Source: Planctomycetaceae bacterium (GTDB lineage: Bacteria > Planctomycetota > Planctomycetia > Pirellulales > Pirellulaceae). From it: a stretch of 18,449 nucleotides of DNA. This document shows, one piece after another, positions 12,179 to 18,449 of the stretch (position 1 is the first letter of the stretch; each line of letters starts with the position of its first letter). Location of the stretch: contig SXHS01000008.1 in NCBI GenBank assembly GCA_005773145.1, positions 1-18,449 of the forward strand, given 5' to 3'. The position numbers and the translations under genes are program-made. The notes beneath the pieces are model-generated. The model searched no databases. It was not told the DNA's origin and saw only the letters and a list, made by a program, of their open reading frames with translations.

Positions 12179-13417
12179 TTAAATTCGCAAGAATATGCGT
12201 CGCCGATACATAAAGTACAGCACGCTCCAATACAGCACGAGCATCACGCTACCGGCCAGCAAGGAACGGCCGGCAGGTCCCAGCGCTCCCAGTGCCGTCG
12301 GCGCGGCGTCGGCCACCAGAAACCTGTGCAGATATCCGTCGGTTAGACTGACCAGGCAGTAAATGCCGATGGAGTTGGCTCCCACGACGATGAGTGGAAA
12401 TGCCCAGCGGTGCCAGCCACCGACTTCGCATATCGCCCATATTACGGATAGGATGACGAAACACCAGCCGCCGCTATAGAGCACCCAGCTCGGCGTCCAG
12501 ATTCGCTTGACGAGCGGGCAAACGCCGCATGCGTTGAGCATCCAACCGCTGGCGATACCGACGAATCCGGCGGCCGCCAGCCACCCGAGCTTGCGCGGAT
12601 CCGTCCCCCCCCCTCTCAGCCAACGTCCTGCGATTAGTCCTAACAGCATGGTCCCCAGCGTTGGAATAAAACTCAAAGTCGCGTAACCTCCTCGATTGGC
12701 CACGAAAGGTGATTCACGCGGAAACTGATTGAGTAGCCACCGATCGGCCGCCCAAGCGGCGTTGGTGTTTTTATTCCAATGTCCGGCGAAGCCACGAAGC
12801 TGATGTTCCGTTTGCCAATCACGGGTGATGCCTACCTGTTCGTAAGGGAAGTTCGCAGCAGGCAAGGGATAACAGGCAAACGCCAACCAATATCCCACGA
12901 GAATCAGTCCCAGCATCCCCCATTGCAGGCGTGGGCTGGCATGGCCGAGGAGAAATAAAAACAGGTAGCCTAGACCAATCTGGCTGAGGGTGTCCTCGAA
13001 GGTCCAGTAGATCTGTAATTTACCGAACGACCGCAGCAGAACGCCTAAGCCGACCAGTGCCATGGCACGCCACATAGCGTGGCCGAGGGCCAAGCGAAAC
13101 GATTGTCCGCGGGCGTAACGGCTGGCCAGCGAAAAGGGGAGCGCGACGCCGACCAGAAAGCTGAAGGATGGCTGGATTAGATCGTGCAGCGAGCATCCGA
13201 CCCAAGCCACATGGCTCGTATGGAAGGCGATCCATTGCCACCACCGCTGCTGGGGGAACTGCTCGGCGACCTGCGGAAGGTGCAAGACCTCGGCCATCAT
13301 CAGGAACATGACCCAGCCGCGGTAGGCGTCCAAGCTCGGACGCCTTACCGGTTGGTTTGGTGATGGGGTAGGTTGAGTGGCGATCGCTGTCCCAGGCCCG
13401 GCAGGTGGTTCGGTCAT
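12179..13417 (-). CDS. HGSNAT/DUF5009-type membrane acyltransferase
   Basis: This 412-residue polytopic membrane protein belongs to the family of heparan-alpha-glucosaminide N-acetyltransferase and bacterial NagX/DUF5009 proteins, which move acetyl groups from acetyl-CoA across the membrane to sugars. After a Pro-rich cytoplasmic leader come SLDAYRGWVMFLMM (28-41) and the hallmark H69-VAWVGCSLHDLIQPSFSFLVG, where His69 aligns with the active-site His of human HGSNAT. About ten further hydrophobic helices follow, including GANSIGIYCLVSLTDGYLH. The start is ATG 13417, with GGAGGG 8 nt upstream; a TTG at 13420 is in frame but unlikely. It lies 73 bp downstream of fliA on the same strand and may be read through from it, though no flagellar role is known. 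Its glycan substrate cannot be told from sequence. Confidence 0.85.
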   Translation of the reverse strand: MTEPPAGPGTAIATQPTPSPNQPVRRPSLDAYRGWVMFLMMAEVLHLPQVAEQFPQQRWWQWIAFHTSHVAWVGCSLHDLIQPSFSFLVGVALPFSLASRYARGQSFRLALGHAMWRAMALVGLGVLLRSFGKLQIYWTFEDTLSQIGLGYLFLFLLGHASPRLQWGMLGLILVGYWLAFACYPLPAANFPYEQVGITRDWQTEHQLRGFAGHWNKNTNAAWAADRWLLNQFPRESPFVANRGGYATLSFIPTLGTMLLGLIAGRWLRGGGTDPRKLGWLAAAGFVGIASGWMLNACGVCPLVKRIWTPSWVLYSGGWCFVILSVIWAICEVGGWHRWAFPLIVVGANSIGIYCLVSLTDGYLHRFLVADAAPTALGALGPAGRSLLAGSVMLVLYWSVLYFMYRRRIFLRI

Positions 13418-13490
13418 CAATGTGGCCCTCCCCCGGGCCCATCTCCGACCGGCCTACCTCCCATCGGGCTAACCAGTGACGGCGCCCGCG

Positions 13491-14279
13491 TCAGGCGGTG
13501 CCGAATTCCGGGCGGCGCCGGCCCAATTGCGATTGTAAACGCTGCACGATGCTGCTGTGCATCTGACTGACGCGGCTCTCGCTCAAGTCGAGCGTGGCGC
13601 CAATTTCCTTCATGGTCAACTCTTCGTAGTAGTAAAGAATGATGATCAATCGCTCGTTGCGATTCAAGCCCTTGGTGACCAGACGCATCAGATCATTTTT
13701 TTGAATCCGACGAGTGGGGTCTTCCCCTTTTTTGTCTTCCAGGATATCAATTTCGCGCACATCCTTGTAGCTGTCGGTCTCGTACCATTTCTTGTTGAGA
13801 CTGATCAGATTGACCGCATTGGCCTCCAGCAGCATTTTTTCCATTTCGCCGAGGCTGATGCCCAGTTGATCGGCCAGTTCCTGTTCGGTCGGGTGTCGAC
13901 CCAAGCGGGCTTCGAGTCCGCGAGTGGCTTCCCCCAATCGGCTAGCCTTGGATCGGACCAAGCGGGGCACCCAGTCCATGGTGCGCAGTTCATCCAGCAT
14001 GGCGCCGCGAATTCGGGGAACGCAGTAGGTTTCAAATTTGACGCCACGCGTCAGGTCAAAGGCGTCGATGGCATCCATCAGTCCAAAAATGCCGGCCGAG
14101 ATCAGGTCATCGAGTTCGACGCCGTCTGGAAGTCGTGACCAGATGCGTTCGCCGTTATACTTGACCAACGGCAGATAGATCTCGACAAGACGATTGCGGT
14201 ACTCTTGATTGTCGGGATCGGCCTTGAAAGCCTGCCAAAGCGCGTCTCGATCTTCCTTTGCTACGACTGTTGCGGCCAT
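13491..14279 (-). CDS. fliA: RNA polymerase sigma factor FliA/WhiG (sigma-28)
   Basis: This 262-residue sigma-70-family factor directs transcription of late flagellar and chemotaxis genes. Region 2 covers ~30-108, with DDLISAGIFGLMDAIDAFD and the FliA/WhiG-typical GVKFETYCVPRIRGAMLDELR leading to DWVPRLVRSKA. Region 3 is at ~115-155 (GRHPTEQELADQLG). Region 4 (200-252) ends in the helix-turn-helix MKEIGATLDLSESRVSQMHSSIVQRL. Length and layout match FliA. The start ATG 14279 has GGAGG (plus-strand CCTCC at 14285-14289) 5 nt upstream. It follows flhA-flhF-flhG on the same strand, a common order, and the anti-sigma factor flgM is not in the window. A 169-bp gap upstream contains a TTGACA but no convincing -10. 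Confidence 0.94.
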   Translation of the reverse strand: MAATVVAKEDRDALWQAFKADPDNQEYRNRLVEIYLPLVKYNGERIWSRLPDGVELDDLISAGIFGLMDAIDAFDLTRGVKFETYCVPRIRGAMLDELRTMDWVPRLVRSKASRLGEATRGLEARLGRHPTEQELADQLGISLGEMEKMLLEANAVNLISLNKKWYETDSYKDVREIDILEDKKGEDPTRRIQKNDLMRLVTKGLNRNERLIIILYYYEELTMKEIGATLDLSESRVSQMHSSIVQRLQSQLGRRRPEFGTA

Positions 14280-14448
14280 GCAATCCTCCGTGATTGTCGC
14301 TCAAAACGGACATCAATCCCTGCCAAGCCATCGCCGGTGCGTCTGGTTGGTTCGGCGAATCATCCCAGATTCGACGACTCCATTCGCGCCTCGATCCAAC
14401 AGGACTGCGGCTTGGCACTCAAGACCGACACCGATGTCAAACCATTGC

Positions 14449-14682
14449 TTAGTTTCGTTCTGCCTTCAGTTGCTTCCATTGGTCGCGGAACCGGTACCGC
14501 ACGGCATCATCCACCGTCACGGCGGCCAAATGGCCCACCCATGCGCCGATCACTGCCATCACGGGGATGCTGGCACAGGCCAATCCCATGGTCGATGCCA
14601 CGTCCGCGCCGCCGACCGCACCGCGTGCCACCACGACACAGAACCCGAGAGATCCCAGGATGATGGCGTAGGTGCGAGCCAT
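14449..14682 (-). CDS. Small two-helix membrane protein between flhG and fliA
   Basis: A 77-residue protein that I do not recognise. It has two hydrophobic helices, YAIILGSLGFCVVVARGAV (5-23) and STMGLACASIPVMAVIGAWVG (30-50), then a charged, amphipathic tail (DDAVRYRFRDQWKQLKAERN) that should face the cytoplasm. The start ATG 14682 is preceded by GGTGGG about 7 nt upstream; an in-frame GTG at 14694 is less likely. It lies between flhG (151 bp upstream) and fliA (169 bp downstream) on the same strand, so a flagellar or membrane-assembly role is suggested by position only. Codon use looks like that of the neighbours, and the hydrophobic pattern supports a real gene. Confidence 0.65.
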   Translation of the reverse strand: MARTYAIILGSLGFCVVVARGAVGGADVASTMGLACASIPVMAVIGAWVGHLAAVTVDDAVRYRFRDQWKQLKAERN

Positions 14683-14755
14683 GATCGAGCCCACCGGCCG
14701 GATGAATCTTCGAAATCGCTACAACTTAACAGACTGAGTTGCAGCGCCCCAGGGA

Positions 14756-14763
14756 TTATCGGC
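14756..14763 (-). promoter_or_regulatory. Possible sigma-28 -10 element upstream of the small gene and fliA
   Basis: The minus strand reads GCCGATAA, an exact match to the FliA -10 consensus, 73 bp before the small membrane gene. The expected TAAA box 15 bp upstream is absent; the best is TGAAGTGA with a 13-bp rather than 11-bp gap. The same octamer also occurs by chance inside dnaA, so this is weak. Confidence 0.22.
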
Positions 14764-14833
14764 GAACCGGCAGGAATCACTTCAGCTATTCCAAAACCTT
14801 GTATGTTATTCATGCTTTTTCTTGGACAGCGTG

Positions 14834-15709
14834 CTAGGCGGCTGTTAATTGTCCGGGAACCTTAATGGGGATGGGACGACTTGCCAATTGACTGGCGATT
14901 CGATCGAGAGACCGAGCCGCAGGACTGGCGGGGGATTGGGCCACCAGCGGATACGCTGCGGCTCTCGGTTGGCCACCGGCGTCGCTGAAGATCAACGTCG
15001 GCTCCGTCGGCACAGCGCCCGCCATAAACGTATTCAGCCCTAGGAAGCGTTGCACGGAGTCTTGGATCCGCCGATACACATCGTGGGCCAGTTCGGCTGA
15101 CGTCTGATTGATAACGATTCCCACTTCGTTGGTCGGCTCCAGCTGGTCGCGCACGCCTTTAATCATGGCGTAGCCATCCAAAATTGAGTCCGGATCCGAT
15201 GTGGTAATCACTAAGGAGTGGTCGCAGTACTGCCAGATCCGTTGTGCAAATTCGTCCCTGCTCGCACCCAAGTCGATCAGCACGAAGTCCGCGTGCCGTC
15301 CCAACGACTTAAGTTGATCCATCAGGCGATGTTGTTGGATCGGCATGGCGGTTGCTGGAGCGTCCGCGATGGACGGTGCGGGAACGATCTGGATTCCGGC
15401 TGGGCCGGGCTGCAAGACTTCGTGAATGGTCCGTGTGCCGTCCCAAATGTCGGCCACGGTATGGAAATGGGTGAGATTGCAGAGTGCGGCCACGTTGCCG
15501 TGCTGAAAATTATGGTCCACCAAGACGACGCGACGCCCTTGTTGGCTCAACGCGGTGGCCAAATTCAGGGCAACGGTGGTGGTTCCGACACCGGGTCGGC
15601 CACCAGCCACGGAAATCAAGCGTGGGGGCGTACCTTGTGGTTTGGAGGCGGACGGCATCAGTCGCCGAATAAGCTTGCGTAGTTCGTACGCTTGATCTCG
15701 TACTGCCAT
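14834..15709 (-). CDS. flhG: FlhG/MinD-like flagellar number regulator with a degenerate P-loop
   Basis: This 291-residue ParA/MinD-family protein should act with FlhF to control flagellum number and position. The N-terminus MAVRDQAYELRKLI carries the DQAxxLR motif by which FlhG stimulates the FlhF GTPase. The P-loop reads GGRPGVGTTT (36-45): the signature lysine is Arg38 and the phosphate-binding lysine is Thr43. Other motifs remain: VVLVDHNFQHGNVAAL (61-76), Walker B DFVLIDLGA (141-149) and VGIVINQTS (196-204). The DQA motif supports ATG 15709 as start, with GGATGG 6 nt upstream; an in-frame ATG at 15724 has no spaced ribosome site. The C-terminus lacks an obvious amphipathic membrane helix of the MinD type. 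It follows flhF by 65 bp. A CpaE-like relative is the alternative, but context favours FlhG. Confidence 0.88.
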   Translation of the reverse strand: MAVRDQAYELRKLIRRLMPSASKPQGTPPRLISVAGGRPGVGTTTVALNLATALSQQGRRVVLVDHNFQHGNVAALCNLTHFHTVADIWDGTRTIHEVLQPGPAGIQIVPAPSIADAPATAMPIQQHRLMDQLKSLGRHADFVLIDLGASRDEFAQRIWQYCDHSLVITTSDPDSILDGYAMIKGVRDQLEPTNEVGIVINQTSAELAHDVYRRIQDSVQRFLGLNTFMAGAVPTEPTLIFSDAGGQPRAAAYPLVAQSPASPAARSLDRIASQLASRPIPIKVPGQLTAA

Positions 15710-15774
15710 GGTTTTCCATCCCATCCTTGCTCAGCCATTCCGTCGATGTTTTCGGGTCTCGTTCCGGCGTAGCA

Positions 15775-16974
15775 TCATCGGGCTGCTTCACGGCCCACGA
15801 TCTGGCGCGCCAATTGACGTGCGTCGGCATTGGAAATGTCGTCAGGCACGTCTTGGCCATGAGTTACATAACTCAAAGGCAATTCACTGTCCTGAAACAA
15901 CGGAAGCAGGTTTCCCAGTCCGGTTGCCTCATCCAGCTTAGTCAGTAGGAGGGCGGTGGCCCCCACTTGTCGAAAATGACGAGTTGTCTTCAGCAAGCTG
16001 CTGCGACTGCTGACGGAACTCAGCACCAGATGTACTTCATCGGCCTTGGCCACCTGCAGCAGATCCCGGAGTTCCTGGATGCGCGCCTCGTCGCACACTC
16101 CCCGTCCAGCCGTGTCCATCAGGACTAAATCCAGGTGCCCTAGTCGTGCCATGGCTTCCGGCAGCTCTTGCGGATGGGTCACCACCTCCATGGGCAGGTC
16201 GATGATATCCGCATACATGCGCAACTGATCGATGGCGGCAATCCGATAGGTATCGACCGTAATCAGACCCACCCGCCGTTGTTCCCTTAGATGGAAATTA
16301 GCGGCCAGTTTGGCGATGGTCGTGGTTTTTCCGACTCCCGTGGGACCAATCAGAGCAACAAGTCGCGGGTGGCCCGGCACCACTTGAATTGGTCCATGGA
16401 TGCGGATCTGGGATTCTACCAAGCGCGCCAGTCGCGACCGGAGAACCGGCAGGTCGTGCTGTTCGCGCGGAGGGCTCTCCTTGACCACTCGGTTGACCAA
16501 GTCGCGTGCCACGTCATCGTCCAGCTCCGCGTCCAGCAAATCCGCGAACAGTCGAAACACGGAGTCTGTCCAGACGCTGCGGACATCCTGTTGTTGGCGA
16601 ACGAGGTGATTCACCTTCGATTCCAGATCGGACAGTTGCGACTTTAAGTCTTCTCGATACTTCTCGCGATAGTCCAATTCATGCGCCGGAGGTATGGCAT
16701 CGCGTTCGACGAGTGGTGGACCCGCAGTCTCGGGGCGAGTCCGCTTCGGCCGCGCTCCTCGTCTGGTATCACGGGACACGCCCTCGATATATCGACTGGG
16801 AAGTTCCGCCCCTTCCACGGCCGTCACTTCCACAAACCGTTGTCCGAACAGGCGTTGAATCCAGTTTCCGGAGACCTCTCGCGTCTGTAACACGGCTGCG
16901 TCTGGCCCCAGGTCATCGCGCACGAGGTGCAGCGCTTCTTGGATACTGGCGGCGCGATACGATTTGATGACCAT
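15775..16974 (-). CDS. flhF: Flagellar SRP-type GTPase FlhF
   Basis: This 399-residue SRP-family GTPase positions the flagellar base at the pole or other site. The N-terminal B domain starts with MVIKSYRAASIQEALHLV and is followed by a charged linker (~60-130, predicted coiled coil around KSQLSDLESKVNHLVRQ). The NG domain has G1 GPTGVGKTT (210-218), DTYRIAAIDQL (241-251), G3 DTAGR (287-291), G4 TKLD (345-348) and the FlhF/SRP-type GQDVPDDI (373-380). All GTPase motifs look intact. The start ATG 16974 is 17 bp after flhA with only a weak GGA upstream, so translation may be partly coupled. flhA-flhF-flhG is the standard order in polar flagellates. Confidence 0.95.
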   Translation of the reverse strand: MVIKSYRAASIQEALHLVRDDLGPDAAVLQTREVSGNWIQRLFGQRFVEVTAVEGAELPSRYIEGVSRDTRRGARPKRTRPETAGPPLVERDAIPPAHELDYREKYREDLKSQLSDLESKVNHLVRQQQDVRSVWTDSVFRLFADLLDAELDDDVARDLVNRVVKESPPREQHDLPVLRSRLARLVESQIRIHGPIQVVPGHPRLVALIGPTGVGKTTTIAKLAANFHLREQRRVGLITVDTYRIAAIDQLRMYADIIDLPMEVVTHPQELPEAMARLGHLDLVLMDTAGRGVCDEARIQELRDLLQVAKADEVHLVLSSVSSRSSLLKTTRHFRQVGATALLLTKLDEATGLGNLLPLFQDSELPLSYVTHGQDVPDDISNADARQLARQIVGREAAR

Positions 16975-16991
16975 ATTGTTGTTCGTCCGTT

Positions 16992-18449
16992 TTAGGTCGC
17001 ATCCGTCACAAGGCCGACGGCATCAATCTTGGTGTCGCGCGTCACTTCGTTGTAACTCAACACATGTAGGCGTGGCAGCTGCGCCGCCGTCATCTGCCGT
17101 AAACCGGGTCGAATCTGTGGGCTAACCAGCAAAACCTCGGGCCGACCAGCCGTACGTAACTTCTGGATCTCTCTGGCGATGACCTCACACGTTTTCTCGA
17201 CTGCGGCTGGCGACATGCGTACAAACAAACCTCGCTCGTTGTGTTCAATACCAGCGGCCACCCGGTCTTCCAAGGCCGGATCCAGCGTCACCACATGCAG
17301 ACGACCTTCCGCATCCCGTAACTGGGTCGAGATCGTACGTGCCAAGCGATGACGAACATACTCGGTGAGCCATGTCGGATCTTTCGTACGCGAGGCATAG
17401 TCCCCCAGCGTCTCCAAAATCAAGGCCAACTGGCGAATGGGGACGCGCTCTCGCAAGAGCATCTGTAAGACCTGTTGCACGTCCCCCAGTTTCATCTGTC
17501 CAGGAATCAGTTCGTCCACGACGGCCGGGGTGGTCTTTTTGAGTTCGTCGATCAAGTGCTTGGTTGCGTCACGCGTCAACAATTCGTCGGCGTGCCGTCG
17601 CACCACCTCCTGAAGATGGGTGGCCAACACGGCGGCTGGCTCCACGGGTGAGTATCCGAGCAACTCGGCCCGATCGCGGTTGGCGGCCTCAATCCAGACT
17701 GCCGCTTGTTGAAATGCGGGATCGCGTGTGGCAATGCCGTCCACGGTTCCAGAGGTCATGCCGGAATCCATGGCCAATAGTCGATCCGGGTAGATCGTCC
17801 CCTCGGCCACGGGATTGTTCGTGATCTTGATGCGGTAGGCCCGTTCGTCCAATCGCATGTTGTCCCGAATCCGCACCTTGGGGAGGACAATGCCAATCTC
17901 GCCGGCAACGGCCTGACGCACCCCCGTGACACGGGGGAGCAGATCGCCGCCCCGCTTGGGATCCGCGAGGCGGATCAGGCCCACACCGATCTCCAGCTCC
18001 ATGGGATCGATGGCCAAATAGTCCTCGATGCGTTCTTCCTTGACCTGCTTGTCCGGACGCTGCTGTTCGGCCTGGCGTTGCGCCAGTTGCCGCGACTGCT
18101 CTTGGCGGGTAATCATCACCGCAATGCCTACACATCCGCTTCCCAACATCAATAATGGAATCGTGGGGAGATTGGTTAGCCCCAGAATTCCTAAGAAGCC
18201 TGCCGAAACCACCAAGGCGATCGGTCTCGAAAAGAGCTGATGCATGAATTCGCTGGGCAAGTTCGATTTTTGCGTACTGCGCGTGACCAACAGACCGGCG
18301 GCCAATGACACCAAGAAGGCGGGAACCTGACTGACCAAGCCATCGCCAATGGTCAGACGCGTGAAGAGTGCTCCTGCCTCGATCAGGCTCATCCCCCCCT
18401 GCCCGACTCCGATCACTAATCCGCCCACGATGTTGACAATCGTGATCAC
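16992..18449 (-). CDS. flhA: Flagellar type III export protein FlhA, C-terminal part (5' end outside window)
   Basis: The last 485 residues of FlhA, the export-gate component of the flagellar type III secretion system in the inner membrane; a full-length protein is about 690-700 residues. Membrane segments visible at the start include IVNIVGGLVIGVGQGG, followed by LTIGDGLVSQVPAFLVSLAAG (32-52), which is strongly conserved in FlhA/InvA. Two more helices follow at ~76-113. A charged linker with KQVKEERIEDYLAIDPMELEIG leads into the cytoplasmic export-substrate-binding domain, which includes PKVRIRDNMRLDERAYRIKI and GEGTIYPDR-like VAEGTIYPDRLLAMD. The frame is open to the window edge, so the first ~200 codons and the promoter lie beyond it. 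The stop at 16992-16994 is 17 bp from flhF. Confidence 0.95.
   Translation of the reverse strand: MITIVNIVGGLVIGVGQGGMSLIEAGALFTRLTIGDGLVSQVPAFLVSLAAGLLVTRSTQKSNLPSEFMHQLFSRPIALVVSAGFLGILGLTNLPTIPLLMLGSGCVGIAVMITRQEQSRQLAQRQAEQQRPDKQVKEERIEDYLAIDPMELEIGVGLIRLADPKRGGDLLPRVTGVRQAVAGEIGIVLPKVRIRDNMRLDERAYRIKITNNPVAEGTIYPDRLLAMDSGMTSGTVDGIATRDPAFQQAAVWIEAANRDRAELLGYSPVEPAAVLATHLQEVVRRHADELLTRDATKHLIDELKKTTPAVVDELIPGQMKLGDVQQVLQMLLRERVPIRQLALILETLGDYASRTKDPTWLTEYVRHRLARTISTQLRDAEGRLHVVTLDPALEDRVAAGIEHNERGLFVRMSPAAVEKTCEVIAREIQKLRTAGRPEVLLVSPQIRPGLRQMTAAQLPRLHVLSYNEVTRDTKIDAVGLVTDAT

Noticed and set aside
14435..14440. Perfect TTGACA on the minus strand upstream of fliA
   Set aside because: The hexamer 17 bp downstream is TGCCAA, a poor -10, so no promoter is claimed.
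14722..14741. CAACT/AGTTG dyad after flhG
   Set aside because: Five AT-rich pairs around a 10-nt loop with no T-run; weak and likely chance.

Overview
The window reads as chromosomal DNA of a moderately GC-rich bacterium, most likely a planctomycete of the Pirellulaceae type. The reasons are a DUF1570 metallopeptidase domain, a secreted uncharacterised protein and short hairpin repeats of kinds I associate with that group, and a flhA-flhF-flhG-small membrane protein-fliA flagellar block. The assignment is inferred from memory of these families, not from a search. I see no phage, transposon, CRISPR, rRNA or tRNA genes. Coding density is high.

Plus strand, 1-10086: the 3' end of xseA, then xseB, ispA, dxs and nadK. 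These are tightly packed (xseA/xseB overlap by one base, ispA-dxs gap about 10 bp, dxs-nadK gap about 36 bp) and cover exonuclease VII, isoprenoid precursor synthesis (DXP synthase and FPP synthase) and NADP supply. A secreted protein of unknown function follows, then a 927-codon frame that joins a two-domain iron-type ABC permease to a DUF1570 HEXXH peptidase domain, then a secreted galactose mutarotase.

The convergent gap 10087-10231 holds a 9-bp hairpin and a 27-bp-period tandem repeat.

Minus strand, 18449 down to 10232: flhA (5' end outside the window), flhF, flhG, a 77-codon two-helix membrane protein and fliA form the flagellar export, placement and sigma-28 block. An HGSNAT/DUF5009-type membrane acyltransferase follows on the same strand. 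After a 453-bp non-coding stretch comes a DnaA-family initiator. That stretch is rich in dyad symmetry, including two AT-centred 20-bp palindromes.

The most notable points are: (1) the permease-DUF1570 fusion with a possible internal start; (2) a DnaA whose Walker B reads DN instead of DD; (3) the palindrome-rich region upstream of dnaA; (4) a FlhG lacking both Walker A lysines; (5) the small membrane protein between flhG and fliA.
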